Source: RFTU01 sp049423145 (GTDB lineage: Bacteria > Pseudomonadota > Gammaproteobacteria > Burkholderiales > Burkholderiaceae_C). From it: a stretch of DNA of 11,813 nt. Both the position numbers and the translations under genes were made by a program. Shown piece by piece: positions 1-6,837 of this stretch (positions are counted from its first letter, which is position 1; each line of letters starts with the position of its first letter). Where the stretch lies: NCBI GenBank assembly GCA_049423145.1, contig JBMSQF010000067.1:1-11813 (forward strand), written 5' to 3'. Below the pieces are notes generated by a model. It made no database searches. It was not told the origin of the DNA and was given only the letters and a program-made list of their open reading frames with translations.

Positions 1-491
1 GCACCATCGACAACATCGCCTACCCGCTCAAGCTGGAAGGCAAGAGCAAGGCCGAAGTGGACCGACGAATGGAAGAACTGGTCGCGTCCTTCGATGTGAA
101 GTTCGATCTCAACCGCTACCCCTATGAACTCTCCGGTGGCCAGCAGCAAACGGCCTCCATCATGCGGGCGCTGGCGCCCAAGCCCGAGGTTCTGTTCCTG
201 GACGAACCTTTCTCGGCGCTGGACTTTGAGATGACCCTCTTCATTCGCGAAAAACTGCAGGAAGTGTTCATCCAGACCGGCACCACGATGATGCTGGTGT
301 CGCACGACCTCGAAGAGGCGGTGTACCTGGCCGACCAGGTCCTGCTGCTGACCAAGCGGCCCACCTCCATCGCTGAGATCCTGCATTACGATGACCCCCG
401 CCCGCGCACCGTCGCCACACTTTCGGAGCCCAGCTTTGTGGCCACCAAGAAGCGCAGTCTGGAGGTGTTCCAGCGCGAGGTGCGGCGCTGA
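1..491 (+). CDS. ABC transporter ATP-binding protein, NitT/TauT (nitrate/sulfonate/taurine-like) type, 3' part
   Basis: This is the C-terminal part of the ATPase subunit of an ABC importer; the reading frame is open from base 3 and the start, Walker A and probably the Q-loop lie off the left edge. What is visible is diagnostic: the ABC signature LSGGQ (bases about 129-143), the Walker B and D-loop stretch LFLDEPFSALD (about 192-224) and the switch histidine in LVSHDLEEAV (about 294-323). The tail, with LLLTKRPTSIAEI followed by a conserved-looking end near FQREVRR, resembles the SsuB/TauB/NrtD group that energises uptake of nitrate, sulfonates, taurine or similar small organic solutes across the inner membrane. 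The substrate cannot be read from the ATPase. It is probably the last transporter gene of an operon whose permease and binding protein lie upstream, and it is followed by a GntR regulator on the same strand. The family call is firm; the subgroup is likely. Confidence 0.93.
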   Translation, partial: TIDNIAYPLKLEGKSKAEVDRRMEELVASFDVKFDLNRYPYELSGGQQQTASIMRALAPKPEVLFLDEPFSALDFEMTLFIREKLQEVFIQTGTTMMLVSHDLEEAVYLADQVLLLTKRPTSIAEILHYDDPRPRTVATLSEPSFVATKKRSLEVFQREVRR

Positions 492-526
492 CACATGCTC
501 CGGTCTTAAGGGCCATTGAATTCTGT

Positions 527-1225
527 ATGTCCACCCCTGTGCGAATCAGCCTGGCCGACGAGGTCTACCAGCAGCTCAAGCATGATCTTGCGGAGTTTGT
601 TTTGGTGCCGGGTGACCGCTTTACCGAGAACGAGATTTCAGAGCGTCTGGGCGTATCCCGCACACCGGTGCGTCAGGCGTTGTTGAGACTCCAGGCGGAG
701 GGGCAGGTCGAAGTTCTGTTTCGCAATGGCTGGCGGGTCCTGCCATTTGACTTTCAGCGATTCGACCAGCTCTATGACCTGCGGCTGCTCATCGAGACCG
801 AGGCGGTGCAGCGCTTGTGCGAGGGAAGGGTCATGGGTGATCCTGCGCGGGGCGAGGCCCTTTTGCAGGCGCTTCAGAAACGCTGGTTGGTCAGTCCGGA
901 CCGGCGAAGCACCGATGCCGAGGAAGTTTGCGCCTGGGACGAGCAATTCCACCGGGATCTCGTGGCTGCGACCGGCAATTCGGAAATGTGCCGCGTTCAC
1001 CAGGACATCACCGATCGGATCCGCGTGATCCGTCGCCTGGATTTCACGCAGCGCCCTCGCATTGACGCCACCTATGAGGAGCACGCGAAAATCCTGCAGG
1101 CCGTGCTGGCGCGGCGCTCCGACCAATCACGGATGCTGCTCAAGGCTCATGTGGAGACCAGCCAATCGGAGGTCCGCAAGATCACGCTGCACCAGGTCCA
1201 GCAGGCACGAACCGGGCGCGCCTAG
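527..1225 (+). CDS. GntR-family transcriptional regulator with FCD ligand-binding domain
   Basis: This is a 232-residue DNA-binding regulator of the FadR/FCD branch of GntR. Residues about 7-72 form the winged helix-turn-helix, with the typical recognition segment ISERLGVSRTPVRQAL (37-52) and a wing near FRNGWRV. Residues about 78-222 form the all-helical FCD domain. Its usual metal/ligand-binding residues are in place: D138 and H142 in WDEQFHRDL, H186 in EEHAKIL and H208 in KAHVE. FCD regulators usually bind small carboxylates or similar metabolites through this metal and release DNA when bound. The ATG at 527 places the helix-turn-helix at the expected distance from the N terminus; a weak purine stretch AAGGG lies at 508-512. 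It follows the ABC ATPase gene by 35 bases in the same direction, so it probably controls that transporter operon and perhaps the convergent receptor. The effector is unknown. Confidence 0.95.
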   Translation: MSTPVRISLADEVYQQLKHDLAEFVLVPGDRFTENEISERLGVSRTPVRQALLRLQAEGQVEVLFRNGWRVLPFDFQRFDQLYDLRLLIETEAVQRLCEGRVMGDPARGEALLQALQKRWLVSPDRRSTDAEEVCAWDEQFHRDLVAATGNSEMCRVHQDITDRIRVIRRLDFTQRPRIDATYEEHAKILQAVLARRSDQSRMLLKAHVETSQSEVRKITLHQVQQARTGRA

Positions 1226-1272
1226 AGATTGACGGCGCGATGGGCCCACCAGGGCCTTGTGGGAACCGGATG

Positions 1273-1306
1273 AAAAAAGGGCCCACCCCGGCAGGGATGG
1301 GCCCTT
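1273..1306 (-). terminator. Rho-independent terminator of the TonB-dependent receptor gene
   Basis: Bases 1277-1285 (AAGGGCCCA) pair perfectly with 1298-1306 (TGGGCCCTT). The stem extends by three more C-G pairs (1286-1288 with 1294-1296) around a bulged A at 1297 and a five-base loop. Read on the minus strand the stem is followed by a run of six T (1278-1273). It begins about 20 bases after the receptor stop codon, as expected for an intrinsic terminator. On the plus strand the hairpin comes about 50 bases after the GntR stop but has no T-run, so it may only slow that transcript. Confidence 0.9.
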
Positions 1307-1326
1307 GACACCGAATGATCGGTGGA

Positions 1327-4269
1327 TCAGAAGGTGTAGCTTGCCGACAGGGAGACGCGACGTCCCAGCTGCTGCGGCAGACCGGTGTCCCAGAAGTTGT
1401 AGATGGTCGGGATCTGCACCGAGCGGCTGTAGTCGTTGGCCACGTTGAGCACACTGCCGGCCACGGTGAGGTTCTTCACGCCGCTGTAGCTCATGCCCAG
1501 GTCGAAGGTGTTTTCCGCGCCCAGCTTGCAAAGGCCAGCCTGCTGGATCGGCAGGAAGCTGCCCGATGTGGCGGCCAAGCAGCCTGCGGTGGAGCTGTAG
1601 GGCATGGAGGAGGTGTAGTTGTAGCGGCCCCAGGCACCCCACTCCTTGCGCTTCCAATTCAGGCGCACATTGCCACGGTTGGCCGGCGTTTCCACCACCA
1701 GGGCTGTGTTGTTGTACTCCACGATCGGTGATGTCGCCAGGATTTGCTGCTTGTAGCTCAGGTTGCGGGTGCCTTGCCAGGTCAGGCTGACATTGTGACC
1801 GTCACCCATCGTCGGGAACTTGTACGAGAAGTCGTAGTCGATGCCGAAGGTGCGGGTGAACTTGAAGTTGCCGTACTGCCGCACCAGGGCCAGGATCGGG
1901 CCCGAGTTGGGCACACCCGGCAGCCAGGTGGCGGGGTTGGGGTCGCGGATGATGTACTGCTCATTGGCCGCGCGGTTGGCGATGTAGGCATCCATGATGT
2001 CCTGACCACGCTGCACCCGGATTTCGTTGTTCCGTTGGAACAGCCAAGCGTCAATCGCCACGTCCAAGCCCGGTGCCGGTGAAGCCAGCATGCCCAGGGT
2101 GAAGGACTTGGACTTTTCCGGCTCGAGGTTGGGGTTGGCGCTGACCACTGTGGGCAGTGAGCCCGACGCAATCGTGCCCGGCGGCAACGCCGCAAAGCCC
2201 AACACGTTGCAGTCCCGAGCGGGGTTCAGCGGGTCCAGGCTCACCGGTGCTGCCGGATTGCTGGAGTTGCATCGGATCGGGTCGAAGATGCGCTTTTCCT
2301 GCGAACTGTGGAACGACAGCAGGAAGGAATTGCTGATCTGGCTGATCGACGGTGCACGGAAGCCGGTGGCAGCGGTGCCGCGGAAGGCCAGGGCCGACTT
2401 CACCGCATCCCACTTGAAGCCCACCTTGCCGGTGGTTGCGTTGCCGAAGTCCGAGTAGCGCTCGGTGCGCAGCGCGGCCTGGCCCTCCAGGGTTTTGGCC
2501 ACGGGCAGGCGCATTTCCGCATAGGCGGCTTGCGAGTCGCGTGAACCGGCGGTGCCATTGGCCACCAGGCCGATGTAGTCGCCGGCCAGGTAGGCATCAT
2601 CGGGCGAGGAAGAAAGCTTCTCGCGCCGCACCTCGGCGCCCAGGGCGATGGCCGCACGACCACCAGGCATGGCAAACAACTCACGCGAGGCGCGGAAATC
2701 GCCGGAGACCAGGCTGGAGTCACCCAGGGTCGTCGCATTGGAGGATACGGATGCGATGGCCGCTGCGTCATTGGGCTTGCCAAAGCGGTAGCTGCCCGAT
2801 GCGATGGCCGCATTCAACAGGGACGAACGCAGGCGGTTGGTGCGCACGGCCTTGTTGTCGGTGTTGCTGAACATCAGCGCGGCGTCGTAGTCCCAGGCGC
2901 CAAAGCTGCCTTCGACACCAGCGACCAGACGGGTGGACTTCAGGTCCTGCAGGCTTTGGTGGGGCAGGTCCTCAAAGCGGTAGAGCAGCTGCACCGGTTG
3001 GGCATTCGCCTTGCCATTGGTCGGGTTGTCCGGGTGGCCCACCGGCAGAATGATGGCGTTCTGCGACTTGAAGGTACCGTTGACCATCGGCCAAGTGGAG
3101 ATGGTCGGGGCGCGGCTGGTGACCAGGTTGAACGAGGTGTTGGCGATCATCGGCGCCAAGTTCTCGGTCGTCTGGGTGGAGGACACCATCAGGTCCACGT
3201 AGGCCGTGGTCTTGGCATTGACCGAGAAGGTCGCACGCAAGGAGCCGTTGACGCGTTCCTGGGGCGCCAGCATTTCCACGTACTTTTCCGTGCCGATGTA
3301 GCACATGCCCAGCGGCAGGCTGGGTGTGGATGCGATGTAGCCCGGCAGGCGTTGCGGCACGCCTTTGCCCACCGTGTCGGCGTCCGGGCAGCCCGGGAGC
3401 GAACCCAGGAACAGAGGGCCGGCGATGCTGTTGCCGGCGATCACCTCGCCTGAAGGCGGGCGCAGCGTGGCCGGGAAGGTGGCGGGCACGCTGTAGTAGT
3501 TGCCGTAGAACGAATAAGCGGTGTTGGGCAAGGCCGGGTCCACCAGGCCCTGGGAGGCCCGATAGCTCAGGAAGCCGGCCGTGTTGCCGCGGTCCAGGAG
3601 CTCCGAACGCATCACGGGGTCGCGCCGTGAGACTTCAATGCCGCCATAGACGTTGAAGCGCTGCTTGTCGAGGTCCCCGAAACCGAAGGTGGCCGAGGCG
3701 CGATGGCTCTTGCCCACTCCACGGTCGTTCATGCTGGTGGAGGCCGACACTTCGCCGCCCTGGTAGTCGCGGCGCAGCACGTAGTTCACGACGCCGGCCA
3801 TGGCATCAGAGCCATAGAGCGCTGACGCACCGTCCTTGAGCACTTCAATGCGCTCGATCGCCCCTTGCGGGATCGTGTTCACGCTGATGAGCGAACCGCG
3901 GCCGAAGTTGATGTCCACCGCAGCCACCGGCGCGATGCGTCGCCCGTTGATCAGCACCAAGGTGCCCTGGGATCCGAAACCACGCATCGACAGCGTGGAG
4001 ATGCCCGATACGAAACCGGTGCCAAAACCGTCGCCGATCGAGGAGGTGTCGACGAACGCCTTGGACTTGAGGAACTCCTCCACTGAGGCAAAGCCCGAGT
4101 TGCGGATGTCCTCGCGGGTGATCACTTCCACCACAGAGGGGGTTTCGCGGTCGGTTCGCTTGATCATCGAACCGGTCACTTCCACCCGCTCGGGGGTGGC
4201 GGCCTGCGCGGCCAGCGAGCAGGTCACGAAGGCTGCAGCGGCAACCGTCTGGAGCTTCAAGGTTTTCAT
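1327..4269 (-). CDS. TonB-dependent outer-membrane receptor
   Basis: This 980-residue protein is a ligand-gated outer-membrane channel driven by TonB-ExbBD. Residues 1-23 form a signal peptide (basic start, Ala-rich core, cleavage after AQA). A TonB-box-like stretch, ERVEVTGSMIKR, follows at 27-38. Residues about 43-170 form the plug, with VITREDI, SMRGFG, LINGRR, IERIEVLKDGASALYGSDA and GVVNYVLRRD. The rest is the 22-strand beta-barrel, ending in the terminal aromatic signature SASYTF with a final Phe. Six mature cysteines occur as three close pairs (C294/C323, C667/C687, C897/C914), likely disulfides in surface loops. The plug resembles the large, often unspecific receptors of proteobacteria annotated only as TonB-dependent receptors; nothing marks it as a siderophore or B12 receptor. 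The ATG at 4269 lacks a clear Shine-Dalgarno sequence (upstream is pyrimidine-rich), but the signal peptide fits it. The gene ends convergently with the GntR gene. The ligand is unknown. Confidence 0.95.
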   Translation of the reverse strand: MKTLKLQTVAAAAFVTCSLAAQAATPERVEVTGSMIKRTDRETPSVVEVITREDIRNSGFASVEEFLKSKAFVDTSSIGDGFGTGFVSGISTLSMRGFGSQGTLVLINGRRIAPVAAVDINFGRGSLISVNTIPQGAIERIEVLKDGASALYGSDAMAGVVNYVLRRDYQGGEVSASTSMNDRGVGKSHRASATFGFGDLDKQRFNVYGGIEVSRRDPVMRSELLDRGNTAGFLSYRASQGLVDPALPNTAYSFYGNYYSVPATFPATLRPPSGEVIAGNSIAGPLFLGSLPGCPDADTVGKGVPQRLPGYIASTPSLPLGMCYIGTEKYVEMLAPQERVNGSLRATFSVNAKTTAYVDLMVSSTQTTENLAPMIANTSFNLVTSRAPTISTWPMVNGTFKSQNAIILPVGHPDNPTNGKANAQPVQLLYRFEDLPHQSLQDLKSTRLVAGVEGSFGAWDYDAALMFSNTDNKAVRTNRLRSSLLNAAIASGSYRFGKPNDAAAIASVSSNATTLGDSSLVSGDFRASRELFAMPGGRAAIALGAEVRREKLSSSPDDAYLAGDYIGLVANGTAGSRDSQAAYAEMRLPVAKTLEGQAALRTERYSDFGNATTGKVGFKWDAVKSALAFRGTAATGFRAPSISQISNSFLLSFHSSQEKRIFDPIRCNSSNPAAPVSLDPLNPARDCNVLGFAALPPGTIASGSLPTVVSANPNLEPEKSKSFTLGMLASPAPGLDVAIDAWLFQRNNEIRVQRGQDIMDAYIANRAANEQYIIRDPNPATWLPGVPNSGPILALVRQYGNFKFTRTFGIDYDFSYKFPTMGDGHNVSLTWQGTRNLSYKQQILATSPIVEYNNTALVVETPANRGNVRLNWKRKEWGAWGRYNYTSSMPYSSTAGCLAATSGSFLPIQQAGLCKLGAENTFDLGMSYSGVKNLTVAGSVLNVANDYSRSVQIPTIYNFWDTGLPQQLGRRVSLSASYTF

Positions 4270-4432
4270 GGGGAAACAGAGTCAATGAATGAAACCCGTC
4301 ACTATGGACGACCTCACCCTCACCCAGAATGGGGAATTGCCTCGGTGGGGTCATTTGTGTTGTGTCCACCCAACGATCTGCGCCTCGCCACGCCGAGGGC
4401 GGGCCGACCCGGACCGCGCCACAATGGCGCCC

Positions 4433-4711
4433 ATGAGTGATCAGCCCCCAAAGTCCGACGTTGACCCGGCTGCGCTGGTGGCCAGCCCACTGCCCGATCG
4501 CCTGTCCACCGACCCCCGCAGCCCCCACCACCAGCGGGAATGGATGAGCCGCGACATCGGCGTTCGGTTCAATGGCCGAGAGCGCTTCGATGTGGAGGAG
4601 TACTGCATCAGCGAAGGCTGGGTCAAGGTTCCTTCCGGGAAAACCGTCGACCGGCATGGCCGGCCACTGCTCATCAAGCTCAAGGGGGCCGTCGAGGTCT
4701 ACCTGCGCTGA
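4433..4711 (+). CDS. DUF3297 family protein
   Basis: This small soluble protein of about 92 residues matches what I recall of the DUF3297 family of proteobacteria: PLPDRLSTDPRSPHH near the start, then IGVRFNGRER, DVEEYCISEGWVKV, a KTVDRHGRPL stretch and an ending in IKLKGAVEVYLR. The function of the family is not known. I see no signal peptide or membrane segment. The ATG at 4433 gives the usual MSDxPP opening; an in-frame ATG at 4424 would add only three residues. The frame is open further upstream to 4289, but that part (Trp, Cys and Arg-rich, unlike the family) is unlikely to be translated. No good ribosome binding site is visible for any of these starts. The gene is divergent from the TonB-dependent receptor and converges on the antiporter gene, 18 bases from its stop, so it is probably transcribed alone. 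Confidence 0.85.
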   Translation: MSDQPPKSDVDPAALVASPLPDRLSTDPRSPHHQREWMSRDIGVRFNGRERFDVEEYCISEGWVKVPSGKTVDRHGRPLLIKLKGAVEVYLR

Positions 4712-4715
4712 CCCC

Positions 4716-4741
4716 CTGCGCAGCGTTGACTAATTGCGCAG
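4716..4741. terminator. Possible weak hairpin between convergent DUF3297 and antiporter genes
   Basis: CTGCGCA (4716-4722) can pair with TGCGCAG (4735-4741) around a 12-base loop that contains the end of the antiporter gene. There is no T-run on either side, so it is a poor intrinsic terminator. It is the only inverted repeat seen in the short gap where two genes converge, and the left arm is also self-complementary (CTGCGCAG). Its role is uncertain. Confidence 0.25.
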
Positions 4742-6733
4742 CAGCTTGGCCTCTGCCAGGGCCAGGGGCTCGGGCCGTCCCGACAGCACCAGCGCATCAC
4801 CGGCCTGCAGGACGAGATCGTCCGCCGGCTGCTGCACCGAACCGCCCGCGTGTCGAACGGAGACCACCTGCACGCCGATGGCCGGCAGGGCAAGGTCGCC
4901 CAGGGCCTGTCCGATGGCTGCAGCGGCCGTGGGGAGAATGACCGTCAACAGCCGCTCCTGCTCCAACTCCTCCACCGTGTCGTCATCTGCCCCGTGGAAG
5001 TAGCCGCGCAGAAGTCCGTAACGCGCATCCCGCGCGTCGCGTGTCATGCGGATCACCCGCCGCATCGGCACACCCACCAGCGCCAGCGCGTGCGAGGCCA
5101 GCATCAGCGAACCCTCGATGGCTTCGGGCACCACTTCGGTCGCCCCGGCTGCGCGCAGCTTTTCCAGGTCGGTGTCGTCGATGGTGCGCACCAGCACCGG
5201 CACCTGAGGCGCATGCTCGCGCACCAACTGCAGGATCTTCATCGCCGAGGGCGTGTCGTGGTAGCTCACCACCACCGCACTGGCCCGTGCCAGGCCTGCG
5301 GCCATCAGGCTCTGGATGCGTGCGGCGTCGCCGAACACCACGCTCTGGCCCGCAGCGGCAGCCTGTCGCACCCGGTCGGGGTCCAGGTCCAGCGCCATGT
5401 AGGGCATGTGTTCGCGCTCCAGGATCCGCGCCAGGTTTTGCCCGCTGCGCCCGTAGCCCGCGATGATGATGTGCGCTTCGGTGCGCATGCTCTTCTTGGC
5501 GATGGATGTCAGTTGAACCGACTGCATCAGCCAGTCGCTGGCCACCAAGCGCGCCACGATGGCATTGCTGTAGAGGATCAGGAAGGGCGTGGCCAGCATC
5601 GACAGCACCATGGAAGCCAACACCGGGCTCACCCACTGCGGGTCGATCAGCCGTTGCTCGGCCCCCAGTGTGAGCAGCACGAATCCGAACTCGCCGGCCT
5701 GGGCCAGGTACAGGCCGGTGCGCAGCGCCACACCGGAGGGCGCGCGGAACAGCCAGGCCAGGGCAGCCACCAGCAGGGCCTTGGCCAACACCGGGCCCAG
5801 GGTGAGCAACAGCACCAGGCCCCACTGGTCCAGGATCGGCCGCCAGTCCAACTTCATGCCGATGGTGATGAAGAACAGGCCCAGCAGCACATCGTGGAAG
5901 GGCCGTATGTCGGTCTCCACCTGGTGCTTGTATTCCGTCTCCGCAATCAACATGCCGGCAACAAAGGCGCCCAGGGCCAGCGAAAGGCCCGCATGCTCGG
6001 TGAGCCACGCCAGCCCCAGGGTCACCAGCAGCAGATTGAGGACAAAGAGCTCTTCACTTTTGCGCCGCGCCACCAGGGTCAGCCACCAGCGCATCACTTT
6101 CTGCCCGCCCACCAGCAGCACACCCAACAACACCGCGGCCTTCACGAGCGCCAAGCCCAGCGAGAGGGCCAACCCGTCCGCCCCTGCACTCGAGCCCAGT
6201 GCCGGCACCAAGACCAACAGAGGCACCACGGCCAGATCCTGGAACAGCAGCACACCCATCACACGCCGGCCGTGTTCGCTCTCCAATTCCAGGCGCTCGG
6301 CCATGAGCTTGACCACGATGGCGGTGCTGCTCATGGCCATGGCGCCGCCCAGCACCAGGGCGCCCTTCCAGTCCAGTCCCCAACCCTGCCCAAAGGTGTG
6401 GAAGAGCCAAGCCAGCATGAGGTTGCCGATGAGCGCGCCGCCGATGGTCAGCAACACCTGCGACATCCCAAGCCCGAACACCAGCGTACGCATGCTGCGC
6501 AGCTTGGGCAGGTTGAACTCCAGGCCGATCACGAACATCAGGAACACCACGCCGAACTCGGCCAGGTATTCGACGCTTGTCGAATCAGCGGCCAGACCCA
6601 GCGCGTGCGGACCGATCAGCACGCCCACCGACAGGTAGCCCAGCATCGGTGGCAGCTTCAGCAGGCGAAAGCCCACCACGCCGACCACGGCGGCCAGCAG
6701 GTAGAGCAGGGCAAGATCCAGCGAGGTGGCCAA
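4730..6733 (-). CDS. KefB/KefC-like monovalent cation:proton antiporter (CPA2 family) with TrkA domains
   Basis: This is an inner-membrane antiporter expected to exchange K+ (or Na+) for protons. With the start proposed here it has 667 residues. Residues about 5-395 form the Na+/H+ exchanger domain with about 12 hydrophobic segments, including LKLPPMLGYLSVGVLIGP (25-42), SSTAIV (135-140), the conserved acidic FQDLAVVP (D166) and RPFHDVLLGLFFITIGM (277-293). Near residue 420 a Rossmann-type TrkA-N (RCK) domain starts with IIIAGYGRSGQ, followed by a TrkA-C-like domain ending near DALVLSGRPEPL. This is the three-part layout of KefB/KefC, whose regulatory domain binds nucleotide and, in enterics, glutathione; whether glutathione gates this one is unknown. 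The frame is open up to an ATG at 6835, but the extra 34 residues are polar and Cys/Arg-rich. TTG at 6733, preceded by AAGGA, directly opens the first membrane segment and is preferred. The gene is divergent from kdsD, in the place where enterics carry the unrelated yrbG. Confidence 0.9.
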   Translation of the reverse strand: MATSLDLALLYLLAAVVGVVGFRLLKLPPMLGYLSVGVLIGPHALGLAADSTSVEYLAEFGVVFLMFVIGLEFNLPKLRSMRTLVFGLGMSQVLLTIGGALIGNLMLAWLFHTFGQGWGLDWKGALVLGGAMAMSSTAIVVKLMAERLELESEHGRRVMGVLLFQDLAVVPLLVLVPALGSSAGADGLALSLGLALVKAAVLLGVLLVGGQKVMRWWLTLVARRKSEELFVLNLLLVTLGLAWLTEHAGLSLALGAFVAGMLIAETEYKHQVETDIRPFHDVLLGLFFITIGMKLDWRPILDQWGLVLLLTLGPVLAKALLVAALAWLFRAPSGVALRTGLYLAQAGEFGFVLLTLGAEQRLIDPQWVSPVLASMVLSMLATPFLILYSNAIVARLVASDWLMQSVQLTSIAKKSMRTEAHIIIAGYGRSGQNLARILEREHMPYMALDLDPDRVRQAAAAGQSVVFGDAARIQSLMAAGLARASAVVVSYHDTPSAMKILQLVREHAPQVPVLVRTIDDTDLEKLRAAGATEVVPEAIEGSLMLASHALALVGVPMRRVIRMTRDARDARYGLLRGYFHGADDDTVEELEQERLLTVILPTAAAAIGQALGDLALPAIGVQVVSVRHAGGSVQQPADDLVLQAGDALVLSGRPEPLALAEAKLLRN

Positions 6734-6744
6734 GTGCCTAGAAT

Positions 6745-6749
6745 TCCTT
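6745..6749 (-). promoter_or_regulatory. Ribosome binding site supporting the TTG start of the antiporter
   Basis: On the minus strand AAGGA lies 11 bases before the TTG at 6733. It is the only good Shine-Dalgarno match near the 5' end of this gene and favours TTG 6733 over the upstream in-frame ATG at 6835. The spacing is slightly long. Confidence 0.45.
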
Positions 6750-6801
6750 GATCGACACGAATCCCAAGTATGGCCGCAGCCGAGGCCTTCGGGATGAGCC
6801 A

Positions 6802-6818
6802 GGCCGGCTGACCCGGCC
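6802..6818 (+). repeat. Small GC-rich inverted repeat in the kdsD leader
   Basis: GGCCGG (6802-6807) is complementary to CCGGCC (6813-6818) with a five-base loop (CTGAC). It lies 20 bases before the kdsD ATG in the 104-base divergent region. It could form an RNA hairpin in the kdsD leader or be an operator half-site pair; in such GC-rich DNA it may also be chance. No convincing -35/-10 promoter was found in this gap. Confidence 0.35.
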
Positions 6819-6837
6819 ATGTAAACCCCAAGCACCG

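Noticed and set aside
492..526. A GntR operator in the gap between the ABC ATPase and the regulator gene
   Set aside because: Only the short palindrome GAATTC is present; no longer inverted repeat of the kind bound by FCD regulators is visible. The operator is more likely upstream of the transporter operon, outside the window.
4289..4432. An N-terminal extension of the DUF3297 protein starting at 4289
   Set aside because: The added residues do not look like the family, whose members start close to MSDxPP, and there is no ribosome binding site for the longer form.
3845..4657. A 270-codon minus-strand frame running from the DUF3297 gene into the receptor 5' end, considered as a separate gene or a frameshifted receptor start
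   Set aside because: The receptor has a complete signal peptide, TonB box and plug in its own frame from 4269, so no frameshift is needed. The alternative product has no recognisable motif.
4850..6751. A 633-codon open frame on the plus strand opposite the antiporter gene
   Set aside because: Its product is extremely His/Gln/Arg-rich with no domain pattern. It mirrors the antiporter, whose membrane segments and TrkA motifs are unmistakable. Long antisense frames are expected in high-GC DNA.
6748..6774. A sigma-70 promoter for kdsD from TTGATC (6748-6753) and TATGGC (6769-6774)
   Set aside because: The spacing is 15 bases and the -10 match is poor, so it is not convincing against chance.
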